Positions 26,488 to 35,332 are shown, counted from the stretch's first letter. The stretch: 64,000 nt of DNA from Nocardioides limicola (GCF_016827675.1 NZ_JAERJA010000003.1:186001-250000), one strand, 5' to 3'. Numbers and translations are program-made. The notes: generated by a model not told the origin, from the sequence alone.

Positions 26488-27145
26488 GCGCGCTGCCAAG
26501 GAGGCCTTGTACGCCGAGTTCGCTGCGGTCGGCAAGGTCCTCGGCCACCCGAAACGGCTCGAGATCCTCGACCTGCTGGCCCAGGGCCCACGGAGCGTGG
26601 AGGAGCTCGCCGCCGCCACCGACCTGGGGATGAGCACCTGTTCGGCGCACCTGCAGACGCTGCGCGAGGCGGGCCTGGTGGAGACCCGCCGCCAGGGCAA
26701 ACGGGTCATCTACTCACTCGCCGGTGCCGATGTGGCGGGGTTGTGGGCGCACCTGCGACGGGTGGCCCAGGCGCACCGACCACACACCGAGGTCGCCCGC
26801 CGCGCCTACCTGGGACCGGAGGACACCGAGGCACTCGACACCGCCGAGTTGCTGCGCCGGCTGAGCAGGGGTGACGTGGTCGTCCTCGACGTCCGCCCGC
26901 CACCGGAGTACGCCGGCGGTCACCTGCCGGGCGCCGTCCACATCCCGCTGGAGGAACTGGCCGACCGGCTCTCCGAACTGCCGCGGGATCGCGAGATCGT
27001 GGCCTACTGCCGTGGCCAGTACTGCGTGCTGGCCCACGACGCAGTGCGGCTGCTCACTGCCAAGGGTCACCGGGCCAGGCGGGCTGCCGACGGGGTTCTG
27101 GAGTGGCGCGCGGCCGGTCTGCCGATCGAGACCGGCGCCGCCTGA
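26480..27145 (+). CDS. ArsR-family regulator fused to a rhodanese domain
   Basis: A 221-residue two-domain protein. Residues 10-100 form an ArsR winged helix (GHPKRLEILDLLAQGPRSVEEL, then MSTCSAHLQTLREAGLVE), with Cys54 in the recognition helix. Residues 125-215 form a rhodanese domain with VVLDVRPPPEYAGGHLPGA and the active-site loop AYCRGQYC, holding Cys177 and Cys182. It overlaps the MFS gene by 8 bp. The likely function is a persulfide-sensing repressor of its own operon, with the rhodanese cysteine loading sulfur and altering DNA binding. The first part is established for the families; the sensing model is inference. Confidence 0.87.
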   Translation: MGERAAKEALYAEFAAVGKVLGHPKRLEILDLLAQGPRSVEELAAATDLGMSTCSAHLQTLREAGLVETRRQGKRVIYSLAGADVAGLWAHLRRVAQAHRPHTEVARRAYLGPEDTEALDTAELLRRLSRGDVVVLDVRPPPEYAGGHLPGAVHIPLEELADRLSELPRDREIVAYCRGQYCVLAHDAVRLLTAKGHRARRAADGVLEWRAAGLPIETGAA

Positions 27146-27291
27146 CCGGGCGACCAACGTCCGCGACTCACGGCGGCGGCGGCGTTGCGGCTGATCAGGA
27201 CGAACTTCCCGCAGACCAGCTGCTCCGGATCGAGTTCACCGTCGTCTGACGACCACTGCCCGGGCCCCGGCCAGCGCCAGGGAACCCGCGA

Positions 27292-28479
27292 TCAGGCGGC
27301 GGCCTGCTGCTTCAGCTTCATGCTGCGCACCGGGAAGGTGATGATCTCGGCAAGGCCGGCCTTCTTCGACGTCGTGTAGAAGCTGTCCGGCAGCGAGAGC
27401 TTGAAGACCTTCTTCCAGACGCTCGCGAGCTGCTTGGCCATCGAGTCCTCGTGGTAGGCGATGTCGTACTTCTCGCAGAGCGCGCGGACCTCGACGGCGA
27501 TCTCCTTGTACCGGTACGCCGGGATGTCGGGGAAGAGGTGGTGCTCGATCTGGTAGCTCAGGTTGCCCGAGAGCACATCGACCCAGTGCGAGCCGGTGAA
27601 GTTCGCCGAACCGAGGATCTGGCGGTAGTACCACTCGGCGTGGCTCTCGTCCTCGGTCTCCTCGATCGAGAAGGTCTCGACCTCTTCGGGGAAGTGGCCA
27701 CACCAGATGACCGACGACGCCCACAGGTTGCGCACCAGGTTGGCGGCAGCGTTGCCGGCGAAGGTGAACGGCGCACCGGGACCGGAGAGCAGCGGGAAGA
27801 GGACGTAGTCCTTCAGTGCCTGCTTGCCGGCCTTGTCACGGAAGCGACGCAGGCCCGGCTTCATCTCGGCCCAGGTCTTCTCGCGCTTGAAGAACTTCTC
27901 CGACTCGAGCTCCTGGATCGCGGTGCCCCACTGGAAGAACGTCTGCAGGAGGCCGCAGAAGACCGGGTTGAGCAGCCAGATCGGGTGCCACGGCTGCTCC
28001 TCGGCCAGGCGCATGACGCCGTACCCGGTGGCGTCGTGGTCCTTGCCGATGATGTTGGTGAAGGTGTGGTGCACGTAGTTGTGCGTGTACAGCCAGCTGT
28101 CGGCGTGGATCGTGTTGTCCCAGTCGAAGTTCTTCGACGTGTACTGCGGGTCGTTCATGAAGTCGTACTGGCCGTGCATGATGTTGTGGCCGATCTCCAT
28201 GTTGTCGATGATCTTCGACAGGGAGAGCGCGGTGACGCCGGCGATCCAGGCCGGCGGGAACCAGCCGGCCCACAACAGGCCTCGACCGGCGACCTCGAGC
28301 TTCTTCTGCTTGCTGACGATGTCGCGGATGTACGCCGCGTCCTTCTCGCCCAGGTCCGCGACGATGCGTGCGCGCAGGTCGTCGAGCTCCTTGCCGAAGG
28401 CCTCGATCTGGGCCGGGCTGAGCTTCTTCGCCGTCGTGCTCGAGGCGGTCGTGGCGGGGCTTTCCAGTGTGGTGCTCAT
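27292..28479 (-). CDS. Membrane fatty acid desaturase (DesA3-like)
   Basis: A 395-residue integral-membrane di-iron desaturase. The three histidine boxes are HNIMHGQYD (HxxxH), HNYVHHTF (HxxHH) and QIEHHLFPD (HxxHH), with hydrophobic segments between. It resembles acyl desaturases of the mycobacterial DesA3 type, which insert a cis double bond in acyl chains using electrons from a dedicated ferredoxin reductase. That reductase is encoded 31 bp upstream on the same strand. Substrate (stearoyl-CoA or a phospholipid acyl chain) is inferred. A strong regulatory palindrome precedes the pair. Confidence 0.9.
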   Translation of the reverse strand: MSTTLESPATTASSTTAKKLSPAQIEAFGKELDDLRARIVADLGEKDAAYIRDIVSKQKKLEVAGRGLLWAGWFPPAWIAGVTALSLSKIIDNMEIGHNIMHGQYDFMNDPQYTSKNFDWDNTIHADSWLYTHNYVHHTFTNIIGKDHDATGYGVMRLAEEQPWHPIWLLNPVFCGLLQTFFQWGTAIQELESEKFFKREKTWAEMKPGLRRFRDKAGKQALKDYVLFPLLSGPGAPFTFAGNAAANLVRNLWASSVIWCGHFPEEVETFSIEETEDESHAEWYYRQILGSANFTGSHWVDVLSGNLSYQIEHHLFPDIPAYRYKEIAVEVRALCEKYDIAYHEDSMAKQLASVWKKVFKLSLPDSFYTTSKKAGLAEIITFPVRSMKLKQQAAA

Positions 28480-28510
28480 GAGGTCTCCCGGAGTCAGGTC
28501 GGTCGGGTGG

Positions 28511-29626
28511 TCAGAGGGCGATGGACACGTCGCCGCAGGGCGCCGAGATGCAGGTCTTGATGTTGACGTCTTCGTCGCTGTTGATCTCGCCGGTCAGGAC
28601 GTTGCGCGTCGTACCGGCGTCCTTCTTGAAGACGCAGGTGTTGCAGATGCCGATCCGGCAGCCGTAGTCCGGCGTGAGGCCTGCCGCTTCGGCCTGCTCG
28701 AGGATCGTCTGGCCGCTGTTCTCCACCTCGATCTGAGAGGCGCCGAACGACAGCGTGCCGGTCGCGTCGTCGGTCGGCACGGTGCGTGTGGGCGCCGCGA
28801 ACTGCTCCAGGTGGAGGCGGTCGGAGATGCCCTCGGCCTCGAAGACCGCGCGGACGCCGTCCATCAGCGGCATCGGGCCACAGAGGAAGGTCTCCGCCTC
28901 GGCGTAGTGCTTGTCCGCGGCGACCAGGTGCTCGCGGCTGAAGAAGCCCCGGAGGTCACCGTTGTCGGCGTTGGTGTAGGCGCGCACGATGCGGACGCCC
29001 TCGTACTTCGCCTCGATCTCGGCGATCTCCTCGCGGTAGATCACGTCGTCCTCGGTGAACGCGTAGTGCAGGAAGGTGACCTTGCCGATGTAGGCGCGCT
29101 CGGTGAGCGTGCGCAGCATGGACATCACCGGGGTGATGCCGGAGCCGCCGCTGATCAGCAGGATGCTGCGCGGGTGCGGCAACGGGATGTGGAACTCGCC
29201 TTGCGCCTGGGAGATCTGGACGATCAGGCCGGGCTTCGCGTGGGCCAGCAGCCACGGAGAGACGAGGCCGTCCGGGTCGACCTTGATGGTCAGCTCGAGG
29301 TGGCCGTCGCGGCGGAACTGCGAGTTCGCCGGCGAGTAGCAGCGGGTACGACGGATGCCGTCGATCTCGACGGAGAGCTTGACGAACTGGCCGGCCTTGA
29401 AGCCGGTCCACAGGTTGTTGGGCCGCAGGGTCAGGGTGACGCTGTCGGCGGTCTTGCGCTCGACATCGGTGACCTCGGCGCGGATCTCGGTGCTGGACCA
29501 CAGCGGGTCGATCATCTCGACGTAGCGGTCGACGCCGTGCGGCGTGGTGATCGCAGCCGCGAGGGATGAGTTCAGGACGCGACGAGCGACCGACGACGAC
29601 GTCAGCCTCTGAGCGATGAGCGACAT
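28511..29626 (-). CDS. Ferredoxin-type oxidoreductase partner of the desaturase (Rv3230c-like)
   Basis: A 371-residue reductase with an FAD domain (TRCYSPANSQF), an NAD domain (ISGGSGITPVMSMLRTL, ETFLCGPMPLMDGV) and a C-terminal 2Fe-2S ferredoxin domain (YGCRIGICNTC with a later Cys in KTCISAPCGD). It would pass electrons from NADPH to the desaturase downstream. The ATG at 29626 has AAAGGAG nine bases upstream; an open frame ten codons farther up lacks this. In Mycobacterium tuberculosis the Rv3230c-DesA3 pair has the same organisation. Confidence 0.9.
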   Translation of the reverse strand: MSLIAQRLTSSSVARRVLNSSLAAAITTPHGVDRYVEMIDPLWSSTEIRAEVTDVERKTADSVTLTLRPNNLWTGFKAGQFVKLSVEIDGIRRTRCYSPANSQFRRDGHLELTIKVDPDGLVSPWLLAHAKPGLIVQISQAQGEFHIPLPHPRSILLISGGSGITPVMSMLRTLTERAYIGKVTFLHYAFTEDDVIYREEIAEIEAKYEGVRIVRAYTNADNGDLRGFFSREHLVAADKHYAEAETFLCGPMPLMDGVRAVFEAEGISDRLHLEQFAAPTRTVPTDDATGTLSFGASQIEVENSGQTILEQAEAAGLTPDYGCRIGICNTCVFKKDAGTTRNVLTGEINSDEDVNIKTCISAPCGDVSIAL

Positions 29627-29639
29627 TCCCGACTCCTTT

Positions 29640-29734
29640 AGTGAACAACTGTGCACTGATTAAGGTAGGGCATGCCACCCCGTGGCGCCAAGCGAGCTCG
29701 ACGTGATGCTCACTACAGTGAGCATGCGTGCACT
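29640..29734. promoter_or_regulatory. Operator-like inverted repeats upstream of the desaturase operon
   Basis: A perfect 9-bp inverted repeat, ATGCTCACT (29706-29714) and AGTGAGCAT (29717-29725), stands out. An 18-bp AGTG-N10-CACT palindrome at 29640-29657 (14 of 18 symmetric positions) lies 14 bp before the reductase ATG. A second AGTG-N10-CACT at 29717-29734 overlaps the inverted repeat. TetR-family regulators of fatty acid genes use sites of this size; no such gene is next to it here. Confidence 0.55.
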
Positions 29735-29809
29735 GACTGTCGTTCGGTTGAGCGGATGCCAACGGCCTGAACCAGGCCGAGGAAGCGGCCGACGCGTCCG
29801 CCGATTCAG

Positions 29810-30363
29810 CTACGACGGCGGGGTGAGGCGCGGACGGAACAGTCCCAGCGCCTTGAGGAGACCCAGCCCTGCGACCGGGAAGCGCCGGTGGAGCCAGGTG
29901 ACCAGCGCCAACTGCCAGGGGAAGATCACCTCGCGATGGTTCTTCCGGATCGCCTGAACCGTGCGACGCGCCACCGCCTCCGGTTCGAGCACGGGGAACC
30001 AGGTCGACATCCGGGGATACCACCCCATGTCGGCGTCGTTGCGCTCGAAGTAGCCGGTGTTGACCTCGGAGGGAGGGGCTTGAACGTTCCTGCGCCGACG
30101 TTGTTGACCAGGATGGCCACCGGCCCGAGGTCGCTCTCCACGTCGGCGACCATGTCCTCGATCGCCGCCGGGTCGCTCATGTCGCACGGATACGAACGGG
30201 CCAATGCGCCGATCTTGGCTGCCTGGGCCTCCAGCGCCCCGCGGCCACGTGCCACGAGCGCCACCCGCGCTCCTTCGCGTGTGAGCTCCTCGGCGATCGC
30301 GGCACCGATCCCCATGGATGCGCCGGTCACGATCGCGACCTTGCCCTCCAGCGTCCGCATCAC
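29810..30363 (-). pseudogene. Decayed short-chain dehydrogenase gene
   Basis: The first ~95 codons, from the ATG at 30363, encode a normal SDR start: GKVAIVTGASMGIGAAIAEEL (TGxxxGxG cofactor site) and ILVNNVGAGTF (NNxG). Near 30071-30076 the frame shifts. The C-terminal SDR part continues in another frame as PSEVNTGYFERNDADMGWYP to the TAG at 29810. The central catalytic segment with the Ser and YxxxK is missing, about 90 residues by comparison with the family, so the break is a frame-shifting deletion and not a sequencing slip. The gene was probably co-transcribed with the desaturase fusion, whose stop is four bases upstream. It should be inactive. Confidence 0.85.
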
Positions 30364-30366
30364 GAC

Positions 30367-32376
30367 TCAGACGTCGTAGTCGACGGCAACCGACGGCGTG
30401 GTCGGATGCGACTGGCAGGTGAGCACGTACCCAGCGTCCACGTCGGCCTGAGACAGCGCGAAGTCCTGCTCCATCGCAACCGACCCCAACAGCACCTTCG
30501 CCTTGCACGTCCCACAGGCTCCGCCCAGGCAGGCATAGGGCGCCTCTAGCCCGGCCTTCAGCGCGGACTCGAGGACGGTGTCACCGGCTGCCAGCGGGAC
30601 CACGTGCTGTCGGCCGCGCAAGCTGACCGCGACCTCCGCCGGGGTGAAGCCGTCGGTGACCTTGGGCTTCTGGTAGCCGTGGAACAGCTCTACATGGACG
30701 CGGTCCGGGTCGCTGCCGCGCTCGAGGAGCAGGTCGCGCAGGTCGGTCACCATCTCGACCGGCCCACACAGGAACCATTCGTCCACCGAGTCCGGGGCCA
30801 GGTCGGAGTCGATCCATTGCTCGAGTTTCGGGCGGTCGATGCGCCCCCGCAGATGCTCGGGGTGGTGCGGATCGCGGGACCGCACGTGGATGATCCGGAA
30901 CCGGTCGGCGTACCGCGCCTCCAGGTCGTCCAGCTCCTCGCGGAACATCGTGCTGTCCGCATCCCGGTTGCCGTAGATCAGCGTGAACCGACTCTCAGTC
31001 TCGATGGCCAGTGTCGTCTGAAGGATCGAGAGGACCGGGGTGATGCCGCTGCCGGCGACGATGGCGACGTAGTTCTTCGTGGCGAGTGGGTCGAGCGGAG
31101 TGCCGAAGGAACCGGTCGGGGTCATCACCTCGAGGGTGTCGCCGGCCCGGAGTTGTTCCATCGCGAAGGTGGAGAACGCCCCACCAGGGATGTGCTTGAC
31201 GGCGATCGCGAGCTCACCGGAGGTGGCCGAGGTGCAGAGGGAGTAGTTGCGTCGTACGCCCTCGCCGCCCAGGTCGGTGCGGACTGTGACGTGCTGACCG
31301 GGCTCGAACGCGAACTGGTCGCGCAGGTGGTCGGGCACGTCGAAGCGGATCAGCACGCTGTCCTCGGTCACCCGGTCAGCACTCGCGACGGGGACCGGGT
31401 GGAAGACCGCGGCACGGACTGAGGATCGCTTCGGCATCCGCACGGGCAGGAGCCGAGCCAGCTTGCCGTTCAGCCTCTTCCACTCGCGGTACTCGTCTGT
31501 GTCGAGCTGCTGGCCGAAGACGGTGCCGATCGCAGCATCACGTTCGAGGTAGGCCTCCTCGTTGCGTCGCCAAGCGGCGACGTACCGATGGAAGGGGATC
31601 GAGGGGTGCAGGTGGTGAACCAAGTGGTAGTTCTGCGAGAGCAGCAGCGGCGTGAGGATCCATTCGGAGCCGACCCGGTTGCGGGTGGCGCGGTAACGGT
31701 TCTCCTGCTGGGTGTCCTCCAGATCGTGGTGCGGCAACCAGTCGAACCACCACGCCAGCACGAACATGGCGACCCGCGCCGGGATCAGGTACAGCACCGC
31801 CAGCGTCCACAGGTGACCGGCGAACGCAGCCGCCACGATCACCGCGACAGTCGTCCCCATCAGGAAGGCGGTCTCCAGCACCTCGGGCCGAGGACGGCGC
31901 TTCACGTTGCGCACCAGGAAGGACAGGTACGGCACATCCATGAACGGAGCCCGGAGGGGAAGCTGCCACCACGGGGCAGCGCTGACGAAGTGGTCGGGGT
32001 CGAAGTCGCCGTCGTTGGTGTTCCGGTGGTGCTCGATGTGGATGAACGCGAACGACTTGAACGAGATCAGCGGCGAGACGAAGAGCATCGCCACCCGGCC
32101 GAACGCCACGTTGACCCAGCGGTGGGTGCTGATCGAGTAGTGCGCGGCGTCGTGCAGCACGGTGAACAGCACGAAGATCGCGGTTGCGCTGAGCAGGATC
32201 GTCGCCGGGGCAGGAAGCCTGTCGGCCAGCGCCGCCCACGTGGAGAACGAAAAGGCCGCGATGGCACCGCAGAAGATGGCGACGATGGGCCACGAGATCG
32301 TCGGGACCTGCTCGCCCGGGTCAGGAAGTGCATGCCGCGACGCTGCGGGCGCGGGCCGCTCGGTGGTGGCTGACAT
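30367..32376 (-). CDS. Single-chain fatty acid desaturase-ferredoxin reductase-ferredoxin fusion
   Basis: A 669-residue self-sufficient oxidase. The first half is a membrane di-iron desaturase/hydroxylase with several helices and the boxes HDAAHYS (HxxxH), HIEHHRNTN (HxxHH) and HLVHHLHPS (HxxHH). From about residue 325 follows a PaaE-type reductase: FAD motif RRNYSLCTS, NAD motif VAGSGITPVLSIL, FLCGPVEMV. The C-terminus is a 2Fe-2S ferredoxin (YACLGGACGTCKAKV and a later Cys in LTCQS). All electron-transfer parts are therefore in one polypeptide. The substrate is unknown; fatty acid, alkane, sterol or carotenoid oxidation are all possible. A TATCTT 12 bases before the ATG may be the -10. Confidence 0.88.
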   Translation of the reverse strand: MSATTERPAPAASRHALPDPGEQVPTISWPIVAIFCGAIAAFSFSTWAALADRLPAPATILLSATAIFVLFTVLHDAAHYSISTHRWVNVAFGRVAMLFVSPLISFKSFAFIHIEHHRNTNDGDFDPDHFVSAAPWWQLPLRAPFMDVPYLSFLVRNVKRRPRPEVLETAFLMGTTVAVIVAAAFAGHLWTLAVLYLIPARVAMFVLAWWFDWLPHHDLEDTQQENRYRATRNRVGSEWILTPLLLSQNYHLVHHLHPSIPFHRYVAAWRRNEEAYLERDAAIGTVFGQQLDTDEYREWKRLNGKLARLLPVRMPKRSSVRAAVFHPVPVASADRVTEDSVLIRFDVPDHLRDQFAFEPGQHVTVRTDLGGEGVRRNYSLCTSATSGELAIAVKHIPGGAFSTFAMEQLRAGDTLEVMTPTGSFGTPLDPLATKNYVAIVAGSGITPVLSILQTTLAIETESRFTLIYGNRDADSTMFREELDDLEARYADRFRIIHVRSRDPHHPEHLRGRIDRPKLEQWIDSDLAPDSVDEWFLCGPVEMVTDLRDLLLERGSDPDRVHVELFHGYQKPKVTDGFTPAEVAVSLRGRQHVVPLAAGDTVLESALKAGLEAPYACLGGACGTCKAKVLLGSVAMEQDFALSQADVDAGYVLTCQSHPTTPSVAVDYDV

Positions 32377-32465
32377 GCCTCAGAAGATACGAACGGCGAG
32401 TGGGCCTCCGCGAGGGGTGCCCAGCCCATGTCCGTGTGCGCGCAGCACATGTCGGTCAGGTTCGG

Positions 32466-33734
32466 TCAGGGGCGATCTGATTCCGGGGTGAGCACCACCG
32501 GTCCGAGCACCTGGACCAGCCGCAGTGCGGCATGCAGCTCGGCAACACGGTCCGTAGCGAGACGGCCGCGTCGCTCCTCTGCCCGGCGAAGGCGCTGCAA
32601 GACGGTGTTGCGATGCACCCCCAACTCCTCGGCTGCGGCTGCCAGGCCACCCTGTGCGTCGAGCACTGCCAGCAGCGCCCGTCGTTCCTCCTCCTCCCGG
32701 CGCCCTACGACTGCCAGTGCCCCGAGTTCGGCCGCGACGAAGGCACGGGCAAGGTCCAAGTCGCCGCTCATCGTGTCCACGAGCGCGATGTCGGCGTACG
32801 ACGTCACCGGAGCTCCCGGCCCGGCGAGCTCGACGATTCGACGGCCGCGCTGCGCCTGGGCATGCGAGCTGCGGAAACCACCGGGCCCTCTCGCCGGCAT
32901 GCCGAGCGAGATCCGGACCATCGCTGGGACCTGGTCGAGCAAGGGCGCGAGGCCCTCCGGCGTCAGGTCGGGACTGTGGGTGGTGGACACCCAGCCCCAC
33001 AGCGCCTGGACACCGTCCGGGACGAGAAGCGGATGGAGGGCGCCGAAGTGAGCACCGATCGTCGAACCAACACGTCCAAGGTCCGCGTCGTCGCGATCGG
33101 TCCAACAGACGAAGGCGGTCTGCCATCCGGTGAGCCGGTGGGACAGGGTGCGCTCCGCGCGGCGGAGGTCGACCTGGTCACCGGCGATCCACCCGCGGAC
33201 CGCATCGGTCCGGGCCGCACGGACCCGATTCTGGATGCGATCCAGCTCGGCGACGTACTCGATGGCGACCTCGCTGGAGATGCGATCGACGTACGCGAAC
33301 CCGTAGCTCTGCAGGTTGGCAACCACCGGCAGGGCGAGGGCCGGGTCGGGCACAAAACCGGTGATCCCGGACAGCAGCCGCTCACTGAAGTAGGCGTGAC
33401 CGATCCGATAGAAGCGCAACATGACATCGACGCTGTAGCCGCGAGCCGCCATGGCGCGCGCATGCTCGAGCGCGGTGGCCGGCGCCGTCGCCGCACTCAC
33501 GTCGATACCGTGCCGGACCATCGACAGCACCGCCTCGAGGTTCGACGAGCACGACCCCAACGTCAGCCCGCGCAGATCGTCATCCGCCCCGGCCTCGGGG
33601 ATCCGTTCGAGGATGTAGCCGAGCATGTCATCGGCGTAGGCCGTCACGTCCCCCAGCAGCTCGGCAGCAGTGCGGCGCAGCTCGATCACCAGCGCCTCGG
33701 GAAGGCCAGCCTGCTCCCCCGCACTCACACCCAT
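32466..33734 (-). CDS. PucR/CdaR-type transcriptional regulator
   Basis: A 422-residue regulator with an N-terminal sensory region, a middle GGDEF-like PucR domain, and a C-terminal PucR helix-turn-helix: GGLAAAAEELGVHRNTVLQRL near residue 370. It lies 89 bp upstream of the desaturase fusion on the same strand and could control that gene; this is inference from position. The ATG at 33734 has no ribosome site but a TAGTCT seven bases upstream, which suggests a leaderless start. The effector is unknown. Confidence 0.88.
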   Translation of the reverse strand: MGVSAGEQAGLPEALVIELRRTAAELLGDVTAYADDMLGYILERIPEAGADDDLRGLTLGSCSSNLEAVLSMVRHGIDVSAATAPATALEHARAMAARGYSVDVMLRFYRIGHAYFSERLLSGITGFVPDPALALPVVANLQSYGFAYVDRISSEVAIEYVAELDRIQNRVRAARTDAVRGWIAGDQVDLRRAERTLSHRLTGWQTAFVCWTDRDDADLGRVGSTIGAHFGALHPLLVPDGVQALWGWVSTTHSPDLTPEGLAPLLDQVPAMVRISLGMPARGPGGFRSSHAQAQRGRRIVELAGPGAPVTSYADIALVDTMSGDLDLARAFVAAELGALAVVGRREEEERRALLAVLDAQGGLAAAAEELGVHRNTVLQRLRRAEERRGRLATDRVAELHAALRLVQVLGPVVLTPESDRP

Positions 33735-33828
33735 GACCACAGACTATCGAGCAGACTCAGTGGCCCATCCCAGGAGCAGGAACACGTGGGCGATGCCTTG
33801 GTCGAGCAGGTCACGCGAGACCTGGTCA

Positions 33829-33951
33829 TCGGAGAGGGCTCGCGCTCTCGCACAGCACGGCATCCGGGTCAACACCATCACACCCGGAATCGTCGAAACT
33901 CCGATGCTGGCCACAATCAGCGAGGAGTTCCGCGCCGGCCTCTGCCGTGGT
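33829..33951 (+). pseudogene. Fragment of a short-chain dehydrogenase C-terminus
   Basis: A short stretch in one frame reads RALAQHGIRVNTITPGIVET followed by PMLATISEEFRAGL, the classic SDR segment (RVNTITPG) after the catalytic Tyr-Lys. No cofactor-binding N-terminus, ribosome site or start codon is found before it, and the reading continues into unrelated sequence. It is a remnant. The flanks, 33735-33828 and 33952-34151, hold no gene I can support. Confidence 0.7.
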
Positions 33952-34151
33952 GACCTCGATCCGGCTGCCGTAGACCTGCGGAACGGCGCCTCCCCGACGC
34001 GGCGCAGCCGGCGTGTTCGGTACCCCTGACCCAGCTCTCGCGGCCCTATCTACGTGGGTACCTAAGTAGTTCTGCGGCTGTGAATTGGATCTGCGAGGGC
34101 CACTGTGGAGTGGTCAGCAGAAGTTCTTCAGATGAATGGGAAGTGTTCACG

Positions 34152-34259
34152 ATGATCGAGTGGGGATCACACGACTGGGGCGGCAACGTCCACTCCGCAG
34201 CGAACGGCTCGTGGGTCACCGACCGCCACGGCGACGACGCCGCGAACGCGGACGAGTAG
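34152..34259 (+). CDS. Possible 35-residue small protein
   Basis: ATG at 34152 to TAG at 34259 encodes a 35-residue polypeptide containing WGSHDWGGNVHSAANGSW and an acidic tail. GGGAAG lies eight bases upstream of the ATG. Third positions are almost all G or C, as in real genes here. It stands 22 bp before the SGNH hydrolase gene and could be its leader gene or a remnant. No family recognised. Confidence 0.4.
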   Translation: MIEWGSHDWGGNVHSAANGSWVTDRHGDDAANADE

Positions 34260-34281
34260 CAGGCCGCGGAGGTGCTGAGCC

Positions 34282-35097
34282 ATGGAAACCGGATGCAGGT
34301 ACGTGCGCTTCGTCGCGGTGGGCGACTCGGTGACCTACGGCCTGGGCGACCGCGCCGGTGAACGTCCCCGGGGCTGGGCTCGGCTGCTGGGTAAGGCCAT
34401 CGCCGGCGACCACCACCTCTCCCTCTGGAACCTCGCGCAACCGGGTGCCACCGCCGCTCAGATGCGAGCCGAACAGCTCGACGAGGCCCTCGACCACCGG
34501 CCGCAACTGGCGGCACTGATCGTCGGGCTCAACGACACCATGCGCTCAGCCTGGGACCCTGCCGCGGTCCGGGCGGACCTTCTGTACGCCGCCGACCGCC
34601 TGGCCGAACAGGGAGCGCTGCTGCTGACAGTGCGCTTCCACGACCACAGCCGCGTCTTCGGCCTCCCCGGCTTCCTGGCCCGGCCCATGCGGCGGCGCAT
34701 CGACGACCTCAACGCCATCTACGACGAGATCCACACCCGCTACGGCGGCGTGCAGGTCGACCTGGCCGACCACCCCGGCATCTACGACCGCGAGTTCTGG
34801 TCCCTCGACCGACTGCACCCCTCCGAACTCGGACACCGAGCCCTGGCACACGAGTTCGCAGCCCTGCTCGACCAGTACGGCCTGACCTTCGGGCCACCCG
34901 CCCTGGAACTGGACGGAGACCCGACCCCTCTCATCGGTGAGTTGCGCTCGCTCGCGGTCGACGGTGTGCCCTGGGTGGCCAGACGCGTCCGCGACCTCGG
35001 CCCCATGCTCGGCCGCAAGGCCCTGCAAACCGCTCTCCGCGGGTCACACGAGTCGCCCGTCCAGGGCACCTACCAGTTCGCCCCCCCGATGAGGTGA
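34282..35097 (+). CDS. SGNH/GDSL-family hydrolase
   Basis: A 271-residue SGNH esterase/lipase-type hydrolase without a signal peptide, so probably cytoplasmic. The block I nucleophile is Ser16 in VAVGDSVTYGLG; block III shows VGLNDT with Asn84; block V has LDRLHPSELGH with Asp176 and His179. A GGAGG precedes the ATG. The last codons overlap the next small gene (TGATG). The substrate is unknown. It is the only sizeable gene in the short-gene region that ends at the tRNA, which looks accessory. Confidence 0.88.
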   Translation: METGCRYVRFVAVGDSVTYGLGDRAGERPRGWARLLGKAIAGDHHLSLWNLAQPGATAAQMRAEQLDEALDHRPQLAALIVGLNDTMRSAWDPAAVRADLLYAADRLAEQGALLLTVRFHDHSRVFGLPGFLARPMRRRIDDLNAIYDEIHTRYGGVQVDLADHPGIYDREFWSLDRLHPSELGHRALAHEFAALLDQYGLTFGPPALELDGDPTPLIGELRSLAVDGVPWVARRVRDLGPMLGRKALQTALRGSHESPVQGTYQFAPPMR

Positions 35098-35309
35098 TGA
35101 CCTTGTCCGACCCCAGCGCCGATCCTCACCTCCTGGCTACCGCTGTCCGCCGCGAGCTCCTCCGCCTCGCTGCCCGGGAGGACGAACTCGCCGCCACTGA
35201 GGCTGCCTCGGTCCCCTACTGGGCACCCCATCCCCCATCCGTCCAGGCACATCGATCCGCGGCCGCTGCGCTGCGCTGCGAAGCCGACCGGTTCCTCGTC
35301 AGATCGTGA
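35097..35309 (+). CDS. Small hypothetical protein (70 aa)
   Basis: An alanine/arginine-rich 70-residue protein, mostly helical, whose ATG at 35097 shares a base with the SGNH hydrolase stop; a GTG codon lies directly upstream. It overlaps the next open frame slightly. No known family is recognised. The chain of overlapping starts and stops from 34282 to 35727 suggests one transcript. Confidence 0.6.
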   Translation: MTLSDPSADPHLLATAVRRELLRLAAREDELAATEAASVPYWAPHPPSVQAHRSAAAALRCEADRFLVRS

Positions 35310-35332
35310 CCCAGTCCAAAGGAGATGACCTC

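Noticed and set aside
29682..29957. A plus-strand open frame over the desaturase operator region
   Set aside because: It crosses the operator palindromes and the tail of the decayed SDR gene in antisense, has no ribosome site and no recognisable sequence.
32407..32460. Short TGTGC/GCACA inverted repeat between the PucR gene and the desaturase fusion
   Set aside because: Arms of five bases in GC-rich DNA are expected by chance; no second copy was seen.
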